This document shows positions 6,939-8,821 of a stretch of 8,821 bases of DNA, piece after piece. The DNA comes from Chloroflexia bacterium (GTDB lineage Bacteria; Chloroflexota; Chloroflexia; Thermomicrobiales; UBA6265). Each line of letters opens with the position of its first letter. Position 1 is the first letter of the stretch. The stretch is taken from NCBI GenBank assembly GCA_013696525.1, contig JACCYK010000263.1:1-8821 (forward strand). Direction: 5' to 3'. Under the pieces are notes generated by a model that was not told the origin of the DNA, made no database searches, and was given only the letters and a program-made list of their open reading frames with translations. Both the position numbers and the translations under genes were made by a program.

Positions 6939-7844
6939 TCAACATGGCTCCAGCAGCTCCGGCATCGTGACGAACTGGTACCCCCGCGCCCGGAGATCGT
7001 CGATGATGCGTGGCAAGGCACGCCCGGTCGACTCCGCGCTCGCCGGCCCATCGAGATGCATCTCGACGATTGCCCCGCGATCGATGTTGTCCATCACCCG
7101 GGCGTAGACGGACGCCTCGGTGGCATCCGCCCCGTAGTCGGCCGCCGGAACTTCCCAACCGACCACCAAGGAGCCTTGCTCGGCGACGAGATGCCGCACC
7201 CGCGAGTCAATCGCGGCGGCATACGGCGTGAAATACGGCGCCGCCGGCCGGCCCGTTGCCTCCGCGATCGCCGCTTCGGCCGCGCTCAAGTCATTCAAGA
7301 CCTCGGCATCGCTCAGCGTTGGCAGCTCGTTCGGGGCGTAGCCATGACTCCCGATGAGGTAGCCCTCCTCGACCAGGCGGGCCAGCACCGGCGGCTCCCG
7401 TTCGGCCCACCAGCCCATCACGAACATCGTCGCCGGCACATCCTTCGCCGCGAGCGTGTCCAGGATGCCAGTGGCCGGGTCCTCGCCAATTCCAATGTTG
7501 AAAATCAAGGCCACTTGGTCGCACTCCGCACTGCCGGCGATCAAGGCGGGAGGGTTCTCGGCATCGGTCGCGACAAACACGGCGGGGATGAAGCCGGAGA
7601 CTGTCCCGAACCGCACGGGCACATACCCAGCGGCAGCCTCGCCGGTAATTTCGACCGCATCGCCCAGCAGCGCGGCGCCACGGACCTCGCAGTCAGGTTC
7701 CGGGCACGACCGGATCTCCACCTGATCCGTACCGGTGACGACCGCGGGCGCTGGATGCGCGGCAACAGGCATCCGCTCCACGGAAACGTAACTGACCGCG
7801 ATCATGGCGAGCAAGATCACGTTGATGCGTCTCAGGGCAGTCAT
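6939..7844 (-). CDS. Exported SH3b plus NodB-fold protein with degenerate deacetylase motifs
   Basis: 301 aa from ATG 7844, which overlaps the stop of the upstream gene as ATGA. Seen: a signal or anchor segment (8-20, cleavage possibly near Ala29), a bacterial SH3 domain (about 36-92, with a Cys pair at 47/52), then a polysaccharide-deacetylase (NodB) fold (108-301). The usual motifs are altered. TFDDG is replaced by IFNIG (114-118), so the catalytic/metal Asp pair is missing. HTxxH reads HGYAP (167-171), keeping only the first His. RPPYG reads FTPYA, losing the Arg. His263 of the last motif is kept (EMHLDG). SH3b domains usually tether proteins to peptidoglycan or glycans. I infer a non-hydrolytic glycan-binding protein or an enzyme with changed chemistry. 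Its neighbour L,D-transpeptidase supports a cell-wall role. Confidence 0.85.
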   Translation of the reverse strand: MTALRRINVILLAMIAVSYVSVERMPVAAHPAPAVVTGTDQVEIRSCPEPDCEVRGAALLGDAVEITGEAAAGYVPVRFGTVSGFIPAVFVATDAENPPALIAGSAECDQVALIFNIGIGEDPATGILDTLAAKDVPATMFVMGWWAEREPPVLARLVEEGYLIGSHGYAPNELPTLSDAEVLNDLSAAEAAIAEATGRPAAPYFTPYAAAIDSRVRHLVAEQGSLVVGWEVPAADYGADATEASVYARVMDNIDRGAIVEMHLDGPASAESTGRALPRIIDDLRARGYQFVTMPELLEPC

Positions 7845-8257
7845 GATCGCTGCTCGTTCCTACCAATTTTCCGGTGTGTCAGCGCTGGTGCCCATGCGCC
7901 GGACGGCGGCTCTGGCCGGACCGCGTCAGCCGCCGGGGACGGCACGCGCCAATCCACCTCGGTGACCGCGGCACTCTCGACGGTGACCCGGCACGCTTGC
8001 CCACCCCACGGGCTCATCAGGTGATAGTCTCCCCGCGGCACCCCGGTGAAGATGGCGGCGTAGACCACATGGCCGTCAATCGTTCGTTTGCTCACCGTTG
8101 CGTTCAAATCATGACGCTTCCCCTTGTCCCGGCACGGCCAGGCAAAGATTGATCGACCGTAAGATGCGGGTGTGACGTAGACGACGACGACGCCCGTACC
8201 ATCGCCGAGGCTAAGTGCCATGCCGTCGACATCGACATGGGGCCGCGGATCGGCCAT
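7841..8257 (-). CDS. Small beta-rich protein of unknown function
   Basis: 138 aa from ATG 8257, chosen for AAGGAG 9 nt upstream; a longer frame to 8347 would overlap the L,D-transpeptidase gene. No signal peptide is visible. The core (residues 20-105) alternates strands: GTGVVVVYVTP, a segment with PCRDKGKRHDLNATVSKR, GHVVYAAIFTGVPRGDYHLM, then CRVTVESAAVTEVDWRV. This resembles, from memory, a small uncharacterised family in Actinomycetota and Chloroflexota with the pattern R-x-H-x-x-V...VYAAVF...LPxGxY and a final V-x-x-V-x-W, sometimes loosely labelled phospholipase without evidence. The C-terminal 35 residues are Pro/Ala-rich. Its stop overlaps the start of the SH3b/NodB gene (ATGA), so the two are translationally coupled. 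Function unknown. Confidence 0.75.
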   Translation of the reverse strand: MADPRPHVDVDGMALSLGDGTGVVVVYVTPASYGRSIFAWPCRDKGKRHDLNATVSKRTIDGHVVYAAIFTGVPRGDYHLMSPWGGQACRVTVESAAVTEVDWRVPSPAADAVRPEPPSGAWAPALTHRKIGRNEQRS

Positions 8258-8266
8258 GACCGTGTT

Positions 8267-8272
8267 CTCCTT
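8267..8272 (-). promoter_or_regulatory. Ribosome binding site AAGGAG deciding the ATG 8257 start
   Basis: AAGGAG 9 nt before ATG 8257, within the 50-bp gap after the L,D-transpeptidase stop; this supports the short form of the downstream gene. Confidence 0.75.
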
Positions 8273-8307
8273 CGCGAGGCGCCATTGGGCGCCGATCCGC
8301 CAACCGC

Positions 8308-8821
8308 TCACTCGATGATCTGGACGGTCATGCCCATGGGCGCCCATTCGTACATGCAGGCCGCAACATCGAGTGGCAGATTGATACAGCCATGGCTCAT
8401 CGGGACTCCGAAATTGGAGTGCCAGTAGGTGCCATGGAGGGCATGGCCGCGGTCGGTGAAGTACAGGACATGCGGCACGTCCGGGACAAAGTAGGACTCG
8501 TCGCCGATGACCCCTTGCATGTCTTCGATCTCAATTTTACGAATGACGGGGTAGCTCCCGGACGGTGTGCGGAACTTCTCGGTCCCGGTGCTGACAAAGG
8601 TGCTCCGCACCACCTCGCCATCGGCGTAGGCCCAGAGCGCCTGCTGGCTCAGCGAGACGACCACCGCCCGGCCCATGGTCGGAGCCGGCGGCGCCAGAAC
8701 GAGTGACGGCGCCACGATCGGGGGCACGAACAGGTTCTCGTCGTAGGCCGGAATGTTGCCCTGGGGTTGCGGATCCGTGGACAGTTGGTAGCGTTCAACC
8801 AACATTTGCCCAATCGGGACT
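8308..8821 (-). CDS. L,D-transpeptidase (YkuD domain), 5' end beyond window
   Basis: The frame is open through the right edge (V-P-I-G-Q precedes the Met at 8805), so the true N-terminus is probably outside. About 170 residues are visible. Counting from that Met, a linker is followed by the YkuD catalytic domain (46-165): RAVVVSLSQQALWAYADGE, TPSGSYPVIRK, LHGTYWHSNFG (123-133) and SHGCINL (137-143), with catalytic Cys140 and the conserved His124 and His138. These enzymes form 3-3 cross-links in peptidoglycan or attach proteins to it from a tetrapeptide donor. The lead-in sequence (PIGQMLVERYQL) resembles repeat or linker segments that precede YkuD domains in Chloroflexota. Ends at TGA 8310-8308; the next gene follows 50 bp on. 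Confidence 0.92.
   Translation of the reverse strand, partial: VPIGQMLVERYQLSTDPQPQGNIPAYDENLFVPPIVAPSLVLAPPAPTMGRAVVVSLSQQALWAYADGEVVRSTFVSTGTEKFRTPSGSYPVIRKIEIEDMQGVIGDESYFVPDVPHVLYFTDRGHALHGTYWHSNFGVPMSHGCINLPLDVAACMYEWAPMGMTVQIIE

Noticed and set aside
6939..6941. TGA after a Cys codon at the end of the SH3b/NodB gene, considered as a second selenocysteine codon
   Set aside because: The NodB fold is already complete, the following in-frame sequence is not family-like and runs into the next gene's ribosome site; an ordinary stop.
6891..8024. 377-codon open frame on the plus strand
   Set aside because: Antisense to the SH3b/NodB gene and its neighbour; the composition is shadow-like and no motif is seen.

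Overview
This is a GC-rich window in which every credible gene lies on the minus strand, so transcription runs from high to low coordinates. Gene content points to Chloroflexota, plausibly a Thermomicrobia/Sphaerobacter-like lineage: GTG starts, a short C39-like papain-fold protein, a lipoprotein with a PCFCGC motif, and a CopC-CopD-cytochrome c fusion. This placement is inferred from gene style only; there is no rRNA or marker gene here.

Right part (8821 to 6227), cell-envelope genes: the 3' portion of an L,D-transpeptidase (cut by the right edge); a 138-aa beta-rich protein of unknown role; an exported SH3b plus NodB-type protein whose deacetylase metal ligands are largely lost; and an exported C39-like cysteine peptidase.

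Middle part (6181 to 3130), a thiol-redox operon: a PCYCGC-family lipoprotein, a TlpA/ResA-like thioredoxin, a CcdA-type electron transporter and a membrane-anchored thioredoxin-like protein. Spacing is very tight: 2 nt, 2 nt and 24 nt. The key observation is in the lipoprotein gene. Its frame is interrupted by a TGA (5726-5728) exactly where the family has the first Cys of its C-terminal CxxC. The frame then continues for 46 sense codons of family-like sequence to a TAA two bases before tlpA. A hairpin with a GU-containing apical loop lies 15-33 nt after the TGA, where a bacterial SECIS element should be. The simplest reading is a UxxC selenoprotein whose thiol/selenol partners are encoded immediately downstream.

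Left part (3019 to 1), copper handling: a small membrane-anchored protein whose frame is broken by a triple 7-bp repeat, then a very long open frame that runs off the left edge (884 codons visible, no stop). The latter encodes signal peptide, CopC domain, CopD membrane domain, an extracytoplasmic beta domain, a class I cytochrome c domain and the start of a further domain.

Taken together, the window looks like an extracytoplasmic copper and disulfide/selenol redox system, possibly serving oxidase or cytochrome assembly, next to peptidoglycan-modifying genes. The plus strand carries many long but non-coding shadow frames, as expected at this GC content.
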